Source: Bartonella taylorii (GTDB lineage Bacteria; Pseudomonadota; Alphaproteobacteria; Rhizobiales; Rhizobiaceae). Taken from it: a DNA stretch of 64,000 bases. The notes below the pieces were generated by a model that was not told the origin of the DNA, searched no databases, and worked only from the letters and a program-made list of their open reading frames with translations. Numbering within the stretch: position 1 is the first letter of the stretch; each line of letters begins with the position of its first letter. Positions 1-9,463 of the stretch are shown piece by piece. The stretch lies in NCBI RefSeq assembly GCF_023920105.1, contig NZ_CP083693.1:1629001-1693000 (forward strand). Reading direction: 5' to 3'. Position numbers and translations under genes: made by a program.

Positions 1-1154
1 AGGCGTAAAACTAATTCTGTTGCAATCTCAAGCCCTTTTTCCATAAAAGTCGGATCAACACCTCGCTCAAACCGATAACGCGCATCACTGATAATTCCTA
101 ATGCACGTCCCGTCTGCGCAATACTCTTTGAATCCCAAAGTGCTGACTCAATAATAACCCGACGCGTCTTCTCATCACAGCTCGTTCTTTCACCACCCAT
201 AATACCGGCAATCGAAACAACTCCCTCTTCATCTGCGATGACACAATCTTTGACACCCAAATTATAGATTTTTCCATTAAGCGCTTGAAGTTGTTCACCT
301 CCACGACCACGACATACACTTAAATTCCCTTTAATCTTATCTGCATCAAAAACATGAAGCGGACGACCAAGATCAAAGCTTATGTAATTGGTCATATCGA
401 CCAACGCATTAATAGGTCTCAAACCAATTGCACTCAAACGCCGCTGCATCCATTGCGGTGACGCCCCATTTTGAACATTACGTACTTCACGCCAAGCAAA
501 ACCTAAACATAGCGATGAGCCTTGCGAAAAATCTAAAGAAACATGAAGCGGTGTTTCAAAAGAAGCGTCAAATTGTGGCAACGATAATTCTTTTAATCGC
601 CCGATTCCAGTAGCAGCTAAATCACGCGCAATACCGCGAACACCTGTACAATCAGAACGATTGGGAGTTAAACCAATATCAATGACTGGATCATCTAAAC
701 CTGCATAAGCAGCGAATGAACCTCCTATAGTCGCATCCTCTGGGAGTTCGATAATCCCATCATGCTCACTTGATAATTCAAGCTCTGCTTGTGAACACAT
801 CATCCCGAAACTTTCAACCCCACGAATTTTTCCTACAGACAAGGTCACATCAAGTCCCGGCACATAAGTGCCTGGCAATGCAAGAACACCAACAAGTCCA
901 GCACGCGCATTTGGTGCCCCACAGACAATTTGCATAGGCGTACCAGACCCCGTATCTACCGATAAAATCTGTAATTTATCTGCGTCAGGATGTTTTGTTG
1001 CTGTTAAAACTTTTGCAATCACAAAACCTTTTAAAGAAGAACGGTCATCAACATGATCAACCTCAAGACCAATCGCCGTTAGTTTATCGCAAATTTCATT
1101 CAAAGATGCATCTGTCTCTAAGTGATCTTTCAACCAAGACAATGTAAATTTCAT
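1..1154 (-). CDS. pheT: Phenylalanine--tRNA ligase beta subunit (partial, 3' end outside window)
   Basis: Beta subunit of the alpha2-beta2 cytoplasmic enzyme that charges tRNA-Phe. The frame is open from an ATG at 1154 to the window edge, about 384 codons, so the C-terminal half is missing. The N-terminus begins [15 protein letters not shown], typical of PheT. It is followed by the OB-fold tRNA-binding region (residues about 40-150, with HPDADKL and ESFGMMCS) and the B3/B4 editing region, containing [29 protein letters not shown] and [10 protein letters not shown]. It lies 31 nt downstream of pheS on the same strand, so the two are almost certainly cotranscribed. Identification is secure; only the missing end is uncertain. 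Confidence 0.96.
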   Translation of the reverse strand, partial: MKFTLSWLKDHLETDASLNEICDKLTAIGLEVDHVDDRSSLKGFVIAKVLTATKHPDADKLQILSVDTGSGTPMQIVCGAPNARAGLVGVLALPGTYVPGLDVTLSVGKIRGVESFGMMCSQAELELSSEHDGIIELPEDATIGGSFAAYAGLDDPVIDIGLTPNRSDCTGVRGIARDLAATGIGRLKELSLPQFDASFETPLHVSLDFSQGSSLCLGFAWREVRNVQNGASPQWMQRRLSAIGLRPINALVDMTNYISFDLGRPLHVFDADKIKGNLSVCRGRGGEQLQALNGKIYNLGVKDCVIADEEGVVSIAGIMGGERTSCDEKTRRVIIESALWDSKSIAQTGRALGIISDARYRFERGVDPTFMEKGLEIATELVLR

Positions 1155-1185
1155 TTTAAAACCTCACATCAACGCTATGATAAGA

Positions 1186-2271
1186 TCACACATTATTTAA
1201 AGCAGGAAAAAAAGCAGGTATATCAAAACAACGAAAGCCGTAATGATCTAACCAACGCAAATCAGCATCAAAAAAAGCCCGCAAATCAGGCATACCGTAT
1301 TTCAACATGGCAATGCGATCAATACCCATTCCCCACGCAAATCCCTGATATTCATCGGGATCTAAACCAACATTCTTCAATACATTAGGATGCACCATTC
1401 CGCATCCTAAGATTTCCAGCCAATCTTGTCCTTCACCGAATTTTACTTCTGAACCAGAACGGTCACACTGGATATCCACTTCCATAGATGGTTCGGTAAA
1501 AGGAAAAAAAGAGGGACGAAAACGCATCTTCACAGATGAAACTTCAAAAAAAGCTTTACAAAAAGTCTCATGAAGCCACATCATATGTGCAATGGTAGAG
1601 GTTTTATCAATCACAAGACCTTCCACCTGATGAAACATTGGTGAATGAGTCGCATCTGAATCCATACGGTAAGTTTTTCCAGGAATAATGATACGTATGG
1701 GTGCTTTTTGTTTTTCCATCGTACGAATTTGCACGGGTGATGTATGGGTGCGCAATAATTTGCGCTCTCCTGCTTTATTGACATCAAAAAAGAAGGTATC
1801 ATGCATTTCGCGCGCTGGATGACCTTCAGGGAAATTCAATGCCGTAAAATTGTAATAATCTGTTTCAATATCTGGTCCTTCCGCAAGTGAAAAACCCATA
1901 TTCGTGTAAATAGCTATAATTTCTTCAATCACCTGTGAGATAGGATGAATACGCCCCCGTTCTATAGGTGAAGAACGAACAGGTAAGGTTACATCAACCG
2001 TTTCGCTAGAAAGGCGCGAATCCATTGCTTGCTTTTTAAGAAGATCACGTTTTTGCGTCCATAACTCTAAAACACGATTTTTTAACCCATTAAGAGCAGG
2101 CCCCATTTTATGACGTTCTTCAGCGCTCATCTTCCCTAATGTTTTTAATTTTTCAGAGATGCTCCCTTTTTTGCCTAACGCCGCAATACGCACTGCTTCA
2201 AGTTCCTGTTCATCACCCGCTGCTTCTAAAGCTAAACAAATTTCTTGTTCCAGACGCTCAATATCGCTCAT
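1186..2271 (-). CDS. pheS: Phenylalanine--tRNA ligase alpha subunit
   Basis: Catalytic alpha subunit (361 aa) of phenylalanyl-tRNA synthetase, partner of the downstream pheT. The N-terminal coiled coil (residues 1-85) precedes a class II synthetase core. Motif 2 is visible as [36 protein letters not shown] forms part of the Phe pocket, and motif 3 is [18 protein letters not shown] near the C-terminus. Length is normal for the family. The ATG at 2271 follows the rplT terminator by about 20 nt, so pheST may be expressed by read-through or attenuation at that hairpin as well as from its own promoter; the latter is inference. Confidence 0.97.
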   Translation of the reverse strand: MSDIERLEQEICLALEAAGDEQELEAVRIAALGKKGSISEKLKTLGKMSAEERHKMGPALNGLKNRVLELWTQKRDLLKKQAMDSRLSSETVDVTLPVRSSPIERGRIHPISQVIEEIIAIYTNMGFSLAEGPDIETDYYNFTALNFPEGHPAREMHDTFFFDVNKAGERKLLRTHTSPVQIRTMEKQKAPIRIIIPGKTYRMDSDATHSPMFHQVEGLVIDKTSTIAHMMWLHETFCKAFFEVSSVKMRFRPSFFPFTEPSMEVDIQCDRSGSEVKFGEGQDWLEILGCGMVHPNVLKNVGLDPDEYQGFAWGMGIDRIAMLKYGMPDLRAFFDADLRWLDHYGFRCFDIPAFFPALNNV

Positions 2272-2291
2272 CTTTTTGCCTATGTTTTTAA

Positions 2292-2327
2292 TAAAAAAAA
2301 ACCCGCACTCGTAAAAACCAGTACGGG
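2292..2327 (-). terminator. Rho-independent terminator/attenuator between rplT and pheS
   Basis: On the minus strand CCCGTACT and AGTGCGGG form an 8-bp stem with one G-U pair around a 10-nt loop (2302-2327), followed directly by a run of T (2292-2301). It sits 40 nt after the rplT stop and 20 nt before pheS. It could terminate rpmI-rplT or act as an attenuator for pheST. No leader peptide rich in Phe codons is visible. Confidence 0.75.
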
Positions 2328-2366
2328 ACCCTGAATAAATGAATGCTTTAAGAGAACACGACTGGC

Positions 2367-2768
2367 TTACTTGACAGCGCTTTCAAAAGCATTAGGCGTC
2401 GTGTCTTGTAAATATTCCAAAGCCTTCTTTGCACAGGCTACTAAAGTAGAAAACGCTTCTGTTTCGTGAACTGCTATATCTGAAAGAACTTTACGATCAA
2501 CCTCAATACCAGCCTTCGATAAACCATCAATAAAACGCGCATAAGTCAAACCTTCTGCACGAACAGCGGCATTAATCCTCTGAATCCACAAAGCACGGAA
2601 AGTACGTTTCCTATTTTTGCGATCACGATAAGCGTACTGCTTTGAACGATCAACCGCCGCTTTAGCTGCACGAATAGTATTTTTGCGCCGACCGTAAAAA
2701 CCTTCAGCTTGTTTCAAAACCTTTTTGTGCTTAGCGTGCGCTGTCACACCTCTTTTTACACGTGCCAT
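2367..2768 (-). CDS. rplT: 50S ribosomal protein L20
   Basis: L20 binds 23S rRNA early in assembly of the large subunit. The 133-aa product begins [20 protein letters not shown] and contains [34 protein letters not shown] and [11 protein letters not shown], all diagnostic of L20. It has the usual basic N-terminal extension and a slightly long acidic tail. It follows rpmI with a 33-nt gap on the same strand, the standard rpmI-rplT pair, and ends just before a terminator hairpin. In many bacteria L20 represses its own operon by binding the leader mRNA; whether that happens here cannot be seen. Confidence 0.97.
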   Translation of the reverse strand: MARVKRGVTAHAKHKKVLKQAEGFYGRRKNTIRAAKAAVDRSKQYAYRDRKNRKRTFRALWIQRINAAVRAEGLTYARFIDGLSKAGIEVDRKVLSDIAVHETEAFSTLVACAKKALEYLQDTTPNAFESAVK

Positions 2769-2801
2769 GTAATAATCTCCTAAAAATCAAAAGCGTAAGG
2801 T

Positions 2802-3005
2802 TTAAAAACCATTTGGCAAATAATACTGAACGACTTTTTTGGCATCTTGTTCGCATAAAACCATCGTTCCACGCGCATCGCGAATAAATTTATTTGAACG
2901 CTTAATCATACCGTGACGTTTGCCTGCAGCTGTTACTTTAACTTTGCCTGACGCAGTGATTTTAAATCGCTTCTTAGCGGACGACTTGGTCTTCATCTTG
3001 GGCAT
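2802..3005 (-). CDS. rpmI: 50S ribosomal protein L35
   Basis: Small basic large-subunit protein (67 aa). [17 protein letters not shown] at the start, [10 protein letters not shown] in the middle and a C-terminal YYLPNGF identify L35. The frame stays open nine codons upstream to another ATG, but the ATG at 3005 is preferred: GGAG lies 7 nt upstream on the minus strand and the family begins exactly there. It is first in the rpmI-rplT pair. In many bacteria infC lies immediately upstream; here nth does, and infC is about 31 kb away. Confidence 0.96.
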   Translation of the reverse strand: MPKMKTKSSAKKRFKITASGKVKVTAAGKRHGMIKRSNKFIRDARGTMVLCEQDAKKVVQYYLPNGF

Positions 3006-3050
3006 TTTGCTACTCCATACAATTTTATTCATTCAAGTGGATTCATTACA

Positions 3051-3072
3051 TTCAAGCGGACTAACGCTTGAA
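3051..3072. repeat. Perfect 8-bp inverted repeat upstream of rpmI
   Basis: TTCAAGCG and CGCTTGAA flank a 6-nt spacer, and a related TTCAAG copy lies about 20 nt nearer rpmI. It falls in the probable 5' leader of rpmI-rplT. It could be a leader hairpin for ribosomal protein autoregulation or the remnant of a terminator after nth; there is no T-run on either side. Confidence 0.5.
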
Positions 3073-3159
3073 CAAGCATTCAAACAGCCACGGCATGCCC
3101 TGCCGGGCGGCTCTGATAGCGTTTTCATAAGCTAGTATACACGAAATAGCAAGACCATA

Positions 3160-3900
3160 TCAAAAAAAAATCGGAGGCCCATTGCCTTGAACTTCAACCA
3201 AAGGTGCTGGAATTGCATTTGTTTTGATGGCTGCTTTACACAGATCAGCAATAATACATTGCGTACATTGTACTTTACGGGCTTGGCAAATATAACGCCC
3301 ATGTAAAATAAGCCAATGATGCGCATGACGAATATAATGCACTGGTATAATCTTTAGTAACTTTTCTTCAACAATCTCTGGTGTTTTGCCAGACGCTAAA
3401 CCAAGGCGGTTTCCAAGGCGAAAAATATGCGTATCCACCGCCAGTGTAGACTGACCAAAAGCAACACTCAAAACAACATTAGCCGTTTTTCGCCCTACTC
3501 CAGGAAGTGCCATAAGTGCTTCACGTTTATCAGGCACTTGACCACCATAGTGATCAATTAAAAAGTTGCAAAGTGCATAAACATTACGCGCTTTTGCACG
3601 CCAAAGACCAATTGTACGAATATGGCGTGCAATTTCTTCTTCTCCTAATGCAACCATTTTTTCCGGTTGATCAGCGAGGCGAAACAATTCCTTTGTCGCT
3701 TTATTAACGCTCGTATCTGTAGCTTGAGCCGAAAGAACAACCGCAACCAAAAGAGTAAAAACATTGGTATAGATAAGATCACTCTTAGGAAGCGGGCGTT
3801 GAACAGAAAAACGACGAAATATTTCTTCAATTTCGTCTTTGCTATATAATATTTTGACAGATTTTCGTGTCTGTAATAATTTTATTTTTCTTTGAATCAT
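3160..3900 (-). CDS. nth: Endonuclease III (DNA glycosylase/AP lyase)
   Basis: Base-excision repair enzyme that removes oxidised pyrimidines and cleaves the abasic site (246 aa). The helix-hairpin-helix motif LPGVGRKTANVV carries the catalytic Lys, and VDTHIFRLGNRLG carries the catalytic Asp. The C-terminal iron-sulfur loop has the exact spacing C-x6-C-x2-C-x5-C (CQARKVQCTQC...LC). The N-terminal 25 residues are extended compared with the E. coli enzyme, so an internal start is possible. It is divergent from the small heat-shock gene; the 120-nt gap holds that gene's promoter. Confidence 0.96.
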   Translation of the reverse strand: MIQRKIKLLQTRKSVKILYSKDEIEEIFRRFSVQRPLPKSDLIYTNVFTLLVAVVLSAQATDTSVNKATKELFRLADQPEKMVALGEEEIARHIRTIGLWRAKARNVYALCNFLIDHYGGQVPDKREALMALPGVGRKTANVVLSVAFGQSTLAVDTHIFRLGNRLGLASGKTPEIVEEKLLKIIPVHYIRHAHHWLILHGRYICQARKVQCTQCIIADLCKAAIKTNAIPAPLVEVQGNGPPIFF

Positions 3901-3920
3901 TGAACACTTTTATCTTCTCT

Positions 3921-3950
3921 CTTGAAGTTATCATCCACACTCGCCATATT
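3921..3950 (+). promoter_or_regulatory. Putative RpoH (sigma-32) promoter of the small heat-shock gene
   Basis: CTTGAA at 3921-3926 is followed after 17 nt by CCATATT at 3944-3950, close to the heat-shock sigma consensus. Transcription would begin near 3957, giving a leader of about 64 nt. The match is by eye; the gene's function supports it. Confidence 0.55.
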
Positions 3951-4020
3951 GAGGGGGATGTAGCGAGTACTTTGTTATAGAGCTTGGTTAAGTAGAGCCG
4001 CTTTGAAGAGGACACTCACA

Positions 4021-4449
4021 ATGACACATGTGACGCCTTTCTCCAATCCCTTTCTTTTAGGATTTGAAACGATAGAAAAAACATTGCGACGTATTGGTAA
4101 AGCTGATGAGGCTTATCCAGCCTATAATATTGAACGTTTGCACAAAAACGATGACACAAACCATATACGCATAACTTTGGCTGTTGCTGGATTTAAAGTC
4201 AATAACCTTAGTATCTTGCTCGATGACAATCAACTGATCATTCATGGTAAACAAACAGATAGTCAAAATCATCAATATTTATATCGCGGTATAGCCGCAC
4301 GCCAATTTCAACGCATCTTTGTTCTCGCTGAAGGAATGCATGTTACAAATGCCGAGTTGAAAAATGGTCTCTTATCAATTAACCTACATCAACCAAAATC
4401 AAAAAAACAAACGGTACAGATTCCGATCAACTGTAGTAGTGGCGAGTAA
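4021..4449 (+). CDS. Hsp20/alpha-crystallin family small heat-shock protein
   Basis: ATP-independent holdase chaperone (142 aa) that binds unfolding proteins for later refolding by DnaK/DnaJ/GrpE, whose genes are also in this window. The alpha-crystallin domain spans about residues 35-125, with ITLAVAGFKVNNLSILLDDNQLIIHGK, the usual beta strands, and ELKNGLLSINLHQPK near the end in the place of the family's A-x-x-x-n-G-v-L motif. A TTG six codons upstream is in frame, but the ATG at 4021 has AAGAGG 9 nt before it. It is followed after 29 nt by a DUF1150 gene, a pairing seen across Rhizobiales. An RpoH-like promoter lies upstream. Confidence 0.93.
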   Translation: MTHVTPFSNPFLLGFETIEKTLRRIGKADEAYPAYNIERLHKNDDTNHIRITLAVAGFKVNNLSILLDDNQLIIHGKQTDSQNHQYLYRGIAARQFQRIFVLAEGMHVTNAELKNGLLSINLHQPKSKKQTVQIPINCSSGE

Positions 4450-4478
4450 TACAAATTAAGGCGTAAAGGAGTAGTGAA

Positions 4479-4730
4479 ATGGGAGAGCACAAACAGAACC
4501 TGCCGTTGCAAGATACAGCCCACTCTGATACGGGGCAAATTGCTTATTTGAAAAAGGTTTGTACAGATGATCTGGCTAAAAACTTTCCAGATCTTCCACC
4601 AATGACCCCAGGCATTACAATATGGGCTCTTTTTGGTGAAACAGGCTATCCAATCATTTTATCCGACGAGCGTTCTATCGCTCTTGCAGGAGCTAATGAG
4701 CATGAGCTACAAATTGTGACTCTGCACTAG
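4479..4730 (+). CDS. DUF1150 family protein
   Basis: Small acidic protein (83 aa) of unknown function. The core IAYLKKVCTDDL...WALFGETGYPIILSDERSIALAGANEHEL matches the DUF1150 pattern. A clear Shine-Dalgarno (TAAAGGAG) precedes the ATG. It lies 29 nt behind the small heat-shock gene on the same strand and so probably shares its transcript. In alphaproteobacteria this family commonly follows Hsp20, which suggests a stress-linked role, but nothing in the sequence defines an activity. Confidence 0.85.
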   Translation: MGEHKQNLPLQDTAHSDTGQIAYLKKVCTDDLAKNFPDLPPMTPGITIWALFGETGYPIILSDERSIALAGANEHELQIVTLH

Positions 4731-5250
4731 ATTGTTGCACCAAAAATAATGAAAGCATCTTTATGAAGCTATCAATATTGTATAGGAAAGCACAACAATA
4801 AACCTTTGTATGGGTAAATTGGAAGCAGATCATTCCAGTGAGGTATCGTAATTTTTTTAATAAAAAAGCGCAGTTGTATCTAACTTTCTACTATCCCTCT
4901 CACACTATCAATCTTTTGAGCGATGGTATCTGCTTTTTCTTTTCTTTGATATTCTACTGTCTTGTTTCTATAAAAAGAGATCTTTGTTGATTGATACTCT
5001 TTGAATCTATTCTGTTATCGGCATTTATAGTGAACTATTTATCTCTTGAGAGAGCATTTCTTTTTAATAAAGGTTTTGATAAAAAAATCCTCCCCATAAT
5101 ATTCTTAAATGCATTGGAAGATTCCTAGTCATCTGGATTTATTCAACTCGTGTAATCAGAAAAACCATACTTGTTCACTCGAGGCATAATAAATTCTGTG
5201 TTTAAGTCTATTCCAAAACCAATCTAATCCTTGCTTGCAGATATCCTCCT
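4731..5250. other. Intergenic region, no gene seen
   Basis: AT-rich stretch between the DUF1150 gene and the convergent transglycosylase gene. All frames are broken by frequent stops, and I see no convincing RNA gene or terminator. Confidence 0.6.
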
Positions 5251-5841
5251 TTAACGCCACCCACATGCCTTTAATTGTTGTTCATATTGTCTAGATATTC
5301 TTGCCATGCGCTGTGCCGCTTGTGCAAGTGCGCTACTACTTGCTTGCCCTCTACTGCGCGCATAAGCACCATGCCCCATATGATAATTTAAATAAAGGCT
5401 ATACGCATCATCAAACCTCACACCATTGCGTTGGACACTTTGGCGATGGTACCAAGCAACAAAATCAGCGGCATCTGCAAAATTAGTCCGCCATGCAAAA
5501 GACCGTCCCGTAGAACGGAGATACATTGCCCATGTACTGTCAAGCGCTTGAGAATAACCATATGCTGTCGATCGGCGTTTCCATGGAATAAAACCAAAAA
5601 GTTTTGTGCGTGGAGGACGTGCATTGTGACGAAAATTCGATTCCATCTTAATGGTTGCAAGAATAATCGGCATAGGAATCCCATAGTGCATTGCTGCGCG
5701 TTGAGAAGCTTTTCCCCAATTATCAAAAAAACTATTTTTTTGTGCTAAAACAGCGCAAGCATTGTTTGTATAGATTGGGGAGGTTGTTGCACATCCCTCT
5801 AGCAGAAACACCAATGCCCCCAAAAACAAAAGGCGCCGCAT
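5251..5841 (-). CDS. Lytic transglycosylase-like (SLT domain) lipoprotein
   Basis: Predicted envelope lipoprotein of 196 aa. MRRLLFLGALVFLLEGC is a lipoprotein signal with a lipobox (LLEGC), so Cys17 would be lipidated. The rest resembles a lysozyme-like SLT fold: HYGIPMPIILATIKMESNF carries the presumed catalytic Glu, TAYGYSQALDSTW matches the GxxQ motif, and YLNYHMGHGAYAR matches the family's AYNxG region. Such enzymes cleave peptidoglycan glycan strands. An upstream ATG adds six residues, but the chosen one has AGAGGAAG at proper spacing. It is a single gene with no obvious partner; its role in wall remodelling or secretion is inference. Confidence 0.86.
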   Translation of the reverse strand: MRRLLFLGALVFLLEGCATTSPIYTNNACAVLAQKNSFFDNWGKASQRAAMHYGIPMPIILATIKMESNFRHNARPPRTKLFGFIPWKRRSTAYGYSQALDSTWAMYLRSTGRSFAWRTNFADAADFVAWYHRQSVQRNGVRFDDAYSLYLNYHMGHGAYARSRGQASSSALAQAAQRMARISRQYEQQLKACGWR

Positions 5842-5950
5842 ATATTTTCTTCCTCTCATTAGGAAATTAATGAGATATAGATACTAAAAAATTATTACCA
5901 ATCAATAAATAAAGAATATGGACATACTTGTAATTACTAGGAGCCTTGTT

Positions 5951-7135
5951 TTACTCCTCATCCACCAAACGCAATGTTTGAGATGAAATAGAGGTTGTCA
6001 TTTTCGTTTGCTCAAAGCTGTTCTCTTTTAACTCAAAAGTTTCAATGCGATTAGCTCGTTTCATAATTTTTGAGGATGATATTAAAATCCCCTCTATATC
6101 TTCACCTGCTTTGTAAAAATGCTTCTGTAACGCGCGAACACGCGTATCCATTCGTCCAAAATCTTCCATTAATTTTGCTACTTCTGACTGAATCAAATGT
6201 GCTTGTTCACGCATCCGCGCATCTTTCATAATAGTTTGTACAACCTGAACAGATAACATCAACAAAGATGGTGATACAATAATCACATGTGCTCGATTGG
6301 CTTTTTGTACCAATGGCTCAAAATCTTCATAAATTGTTGCAAAAACCGATTCCGAGGGTACAAAGAGAAAAGCTGTATCATGTGTTTCTCCAGGAATTAA
6401 ATATTTCTGTGCAATATCGCGAATATGAACTTCCATGTCAGTACGGAATTGGCGTTCTGCTTCCTGACGCTCTTGCGCTGATGTTGCTTTACGCATGGCA
6501 TTCCACGCCTCTAGAGGAAATTTTGCATCAATCACAAGAGATGGTCCTTTATTCGGCATGTAAATGAGGCAATCTGGGCGCTTTCCATTAGAGAGAACTG
6601 CTTGAAAAGCATAAGCATTTGTTGGTAGGGCATCGGCAATAATTGCTTCCATCCTCCCCTGACCAAAAGTACCACGTGTCTGTTTATTGCTTAAAATAGC
6701 CTGTAACTGAACAACCTGTCCTGTAAGCGACTGAATATTATTTTGCGCCGCATCAATTACCGCTAAACGTTCTTGCAAACGAGCCAAATTTTCATAAGTA
6801 GATTTGGTCTGCACCTGAAGCGTTTGACCCAAATTGGCTGTCATCCCATTGAGTTGCTCACTGAGTGACTTATTCAATTCAGCCTGCCTTTGACCAAAAA
6901 TTTCTGCCATAGTCTGCATTCGCCCTTGCATTTCAGCTTGTGTTTTTAGCAATGTAGCCATCTGCATTTGTGCTTCACGGGCACGTTCAGCAGTTTTATT
7001 TTCCCAAAGTGCCTTTTTCCGATAAGAATGTATCAGCATAAAAAATGTCAAGCAAATGAGTATCAGTAAAAGCAGAGCACTCAGTTTAGCAAAAGACTGA
7101 TCAGCGAGCATAAAAGAAAAAAACGAATCAAACAT
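5951..7135 (-). CDS. rmuC: DNA recombination protein RmuC
   Basis: RmuC-family protein (394 aa from this start), associated in E. coli with limiting rearrangements at inverted repeats. One transmembrane helix (residues about 15-35, SALLLLILICLTFFMLIHS) is followed by a long coiled coil (about 45-140), then the nuclease-like core with NGKRPDCLIYMP, SLVIDAKFPLEAW and DTAFLFVPSESVFATIYE. D...DAK is consistent with the restriction-endonuclease-like fold. The frame opens 25 codons earlier at 7210, but that start would leave only 16 nt to the divergent def gene and has no good ribosome site. The start at 7135 is preferred but not certain. Confidence 0.9.
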   Translation of the reverse strand: MFDSFFSFMLADQSFAKLSALLLLILICLTFFMLIHSYRKKALWENKTAERAREAQMQMATLLKTQAEMQGRMQTMAEIFGQRQAELNKSLSEQLNGMTANLGQTLQVQTKSTYENLARLQERLAVIDAAQNNIQSLTGQVVQLQAILSNKQTRGTFGQGRMEAIIADALPTNAYAFQAVLSNGKRPDCLIYMPNKGPSLVIDAKFPLEAWNAMRKATSAQERQEAERQFRTDMEVHIRDIAQKYLIPGETHDTAFLFVPSESVFATIYEDFEPLVQKANRAHVIIVSPSLLMLSVQVVQTIMKDARMREQAHLIQSEVAKLMEDFGRMDTRVRALQKHFYKAGEDIEGILISSSKIMKRANRIETFELKENSFEQTKMTTSISSQTLRLVDEE

Positions 7136-7226
7136 ACCAAATAATATAATCCTCTTATCATAAAAAAAGCGCAAGAATTCGTTATTCAATATTGACCCAT
7201 AACAAACCATTGATTAATCTATACTT

Positions 7227-7757
7227 ATGCCAATTAAATCTTTAATTACTTTACCTGATCCGATTTTACGGGAAGTATCCAAACCCGTCGAGCATATTGA
7301 TTCAGCTCTCCAAAAGCTTGCTGATGATATGTTGGATACGATGTATAATGCCCAAGGCGTTGGTCTTGCTGCTATTCAAATTGGTATACCGCTGCGTATG
7401 TTGGTCATAGATGTCTCCAGAGATGATATCTCGAAAAATCCGCTTGTTGTTATTAACCCAGAAATCTTATGGCTTTCAGATGAGCGTAATACTTATAAAG
7501 AAGGCTGCCTCTCTATTCCTGAATATTACGCGGAAGTTGAACGCCCTAAACGCCTTTGTGTGCGCTATCAAGATCGCCAAGGGAAACAAACAGAAATTGA
7601 AGCAGATGATCTCCTAGCTACTTGCTTACAGCACGAAATTGATCATTTAAACGGCTGTCTTTTTATAGATCACATTTCAAAAATCAAACGTGATATGGTG
7701 ATACGAAAATTTAAAAAACGCGCAAAAGAAAATAACGCACAGAAAGCACTTTTGTAA
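7227..7757 (+). CDS. def: Peptide deformylase
   Basis: Removes the N-formyl group from nascent proteins (176 aa). All three metal-site motifs are present: GVGLAAIQ (residues 44-51), EGCLS (about 92-96, Cys ligand) and HEIDH (about 137-141, two His ligands and catalytic Glu). Its stop codon overlaps the fmt start by one base (TAATG), so deformylase and formyltransferase, which act at opposite ends of the formyl-Met cycle, are translationally coupled. Confidence 0.97.
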   Translation: MPIKSLITLPDPILREVSKPVEHIDSALQKLADDMLDTMYNAQGVGLAAIQIGIPLRMLVIDVSRDDISKNPLVVINPEILWLSDERNTYKEGCLSIPEYYAEVERPKRLCVRYQDRQGKQTEIEADDLLATCLQHEIDHLNGCLFIDHISKIKRDMVIRKFKKRAKENNAQKALL

Positions 7758-8686
7758 TGGCATTACGGTTGAGTTTTATGGGAACACCTGATTTTTCTGT
7801 TCCCATTTTACATGCTTTGTTGAATGCGGGACATGATATTGTAGCTGTTTATAGCCAACCTCCTCGCCCAGCAGGCCGTCGTGGTCTTAAACTGATCCCC
7901 TCACCTGTTCAAAACGCAGCACAAGCAAAATGCATCCCTGTGTTCACTCCTCTAACGTTCAAAACAGTCGAACAACAAGCCCAATTTACAGCACTTGGTG
8001 TTGATGCTGCTGTTGTTGTTGCCTATGGACTCCTCTTACCGAAAACTATTCTTGAAACACCACGCTTTGGTTGTTTTAATGCTCATGCTTCACTCTTACC
8101 ACGTTGGCGTGGCGCTGCTCCTATTCAGCGTGCAATTATGGCTGGTGATAGAGAAACGGGGATGATGATTATGAAAATGGATGAAGGGCTTGATACAGGA
8201 CCTATTGCTCTCTCCCACTCCATCCCTATCACCGATAACATGACGACCTGTGAACTTTCAAATAAACTTTCACATATGGGTGCAGAACTTATGATAAAAG
8301 CTCTGTCAGCTCTTGAAAAAGGCCAGCTTAAACTTACCCCACAATCAGCAGAAGGCATAACCTATGCCTCTAAAATCAAAAAGGAAGAAACCCGCATTGA
8401 TTGGACAAAACCTGCAGAACTTATTCATAGGCATATTCGTGCACTTTTTCCCTCTCCTAGTTGCTGGTGCAACATGAATATCGGCGGACGAGAAGAGCGC
8501 GTAAAAATTCTTGGAAGTCGCTTAAAAACGGGACCTTCTCTTGAAATTGGTCGGATAGAGCCAAATTCTTTGATCGTCCACTGCGGACAAGGACGTTTAG
8601 AAATAACCCATCTCCAAAGATCTGGTGGTAAAATTCTTGATAGCGCCACATTTTTGCGAGGTGCTCATATTTCTACTGTTTTTTAA
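7757..8686 (+). CDS. fmt: Methionyl-tRNA formyltransferase
   Basis: Transfers a formyl group from 10-formyl-tetrahydrofolate to initiator Met-tRNA (309 aa). The N-terminal domain contains FMGTPDFSVPIL, the catalytic region NAHASLLPRWRGAAPIQ and the DEGLDTGPI loop. The C-terminal OB-like tRNA-binding domain starts around residue 210 (KIKKEETRIDW). It overlaps def by one base and is followed one base later by truA, giving a compact def-fmt-truA operon. Confidence 0.97.
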   Translation: MALRLSFMGTPDFSVPILHALLNAGHDIVAVYSQPPRPAGRRGLKLIPSPVQNAAQAKCIPVFTPLTFKTVEQQAQFTALGVDAAVVVAYGLLLPKTILETPRFGCFNAHASLLPRWRGAAPIQRAIMAGDRETGMMIMKMDEGLDTGPIALSHSIPITDNMTTCELSNKLSHMGAELMIKALSALEKGQLKLTPQSAEGITYASKIKKEETRIDWTKPAELIHRHIRALFPSPSCWCNMNIGGREERVKILGSRLKTGPSLEIGRIEPNSLIVHCGQGRLEITHLQRSGGKILDSATFLRGAHISTVF

Positions 8687-8687
8687 T

Positions 8688-9431
8688 ATGCCACGTTTTA
8701 AACTCACCCTTGAATATGATGGCTCAAATTACGCTGGTTGGCAGCGCCAAACAGACCTCCGCACCATACAAGGAGCTCTTGAGCAAGCTATTTTTCACTT
8801 TTGCGGCCAACAACTAACCATCACGACAGCTGGCCGAACGGATGCAGGTGTGCATGCTACTGGACAAGTTGTACATGTTGATTTTGAAAAAACCTGGTAC
8901 ACGCACACTATACGTGATGCGCTCAATGCGCATTTACGAAAACAAGGAGAAGATATTTCGATCTTAAATGTACAAAACGTCCCTGATGACTTTGACGCAC
9001 GATTTTCCGCAATCAAACGCCATTATCTTTTTAAAATTCTTAATCGCCGCTCCCCACCAGCTTTGAACGCCAAACGCGTGTGGTGGTTGCCAAAACCCCT
9101 TAACGCTGAAGCCATGCATGAAGCTGCCCAAAAACTTGTAGGACAACACGATTTTACCACTTTCCGCTCAGCCCATTGCCAAGCCAAAAGCCCTATTCGC
9201 ACCCTTGAACGCCTTGATGTTCAAAGAGAAGGAGATGAGATTTTCCTCTATGCACAAGCCCGCTCTTTTCTTCATCATCAAATTCGTTCATTTGCGGGAA
9301 GCCTTATGGAAGTTGGTATCGGTCGCTGGACAACACAAGATCTTGAAGCAGCTCTTCATGCTAAAGATCGCACACGTTGTGGTGTTGTCGCACCACCTTC
9401 AGGACTTTATTTGACTAAAGTGGAATATTAA
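8688..9431 (+). CDS. truA: tRNA pseudouridine(38-40) synthase
   Basis: Converts uridines 38-40 of the tRNA anticodon arm to pseudouridine (247 aa). The catalytic Asp52 lies in AGRTDAGVHATGQV. Other family features are LEYDGSNYAGWQRQ at the start, FDARFSAIKRHYLF, and FLHHQIRSFAGSLMEVG near the end. The frame is open 21 codons further upstream inside fmt, but MPRFKLTLEYDG is the family N-terminus and begins one base after the fmt stop. Confidence 0.97.
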   Translation: MPRFKLTLEYDGSNYAGWQRQTDLRTIQGALEQAIFHFCGQQLTITTAGRTDAGVHATGQVVHVDFEKTWYTHTIRDALNAHLRKQGEDISILNVQNVPDDFDARFSAIKRHYLFKILNRRSPPALNAKRVWWLPKPLNAEAMHEAAQKLVGQHDFTTFRSAHCQAKSPIRTLERLDVQREGDEIFLYAQARSFLHHQIRSFAGSLMEVGIGRWTTQDLEAALHAKDRTRCGVVAPPSGLYLTKVEY

Positions 9432-9463
9432 CTATCCTGCAAAAGTTACTTCTTCAAAAGCAA

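Noticed and set aside
3080..3130. GC-rich patch upstream of rpmI as a possible tRNA fragment
   Set aside because: No cloverleaf arms or T-loop sequence could be built from it.
3932..3968. Pseudoknot-like pairing upstream of hsp20 (CATCC/GGATG and ACTCGC/GCGAGT), as a possible RNA thermometer
   Set aside because: The 5' arms lie within the predicted promoter, upstream of the expected transcript start, so they would not be in the RNA; no ROSE-type anti-Shine-Dalgarno pairing was seen.
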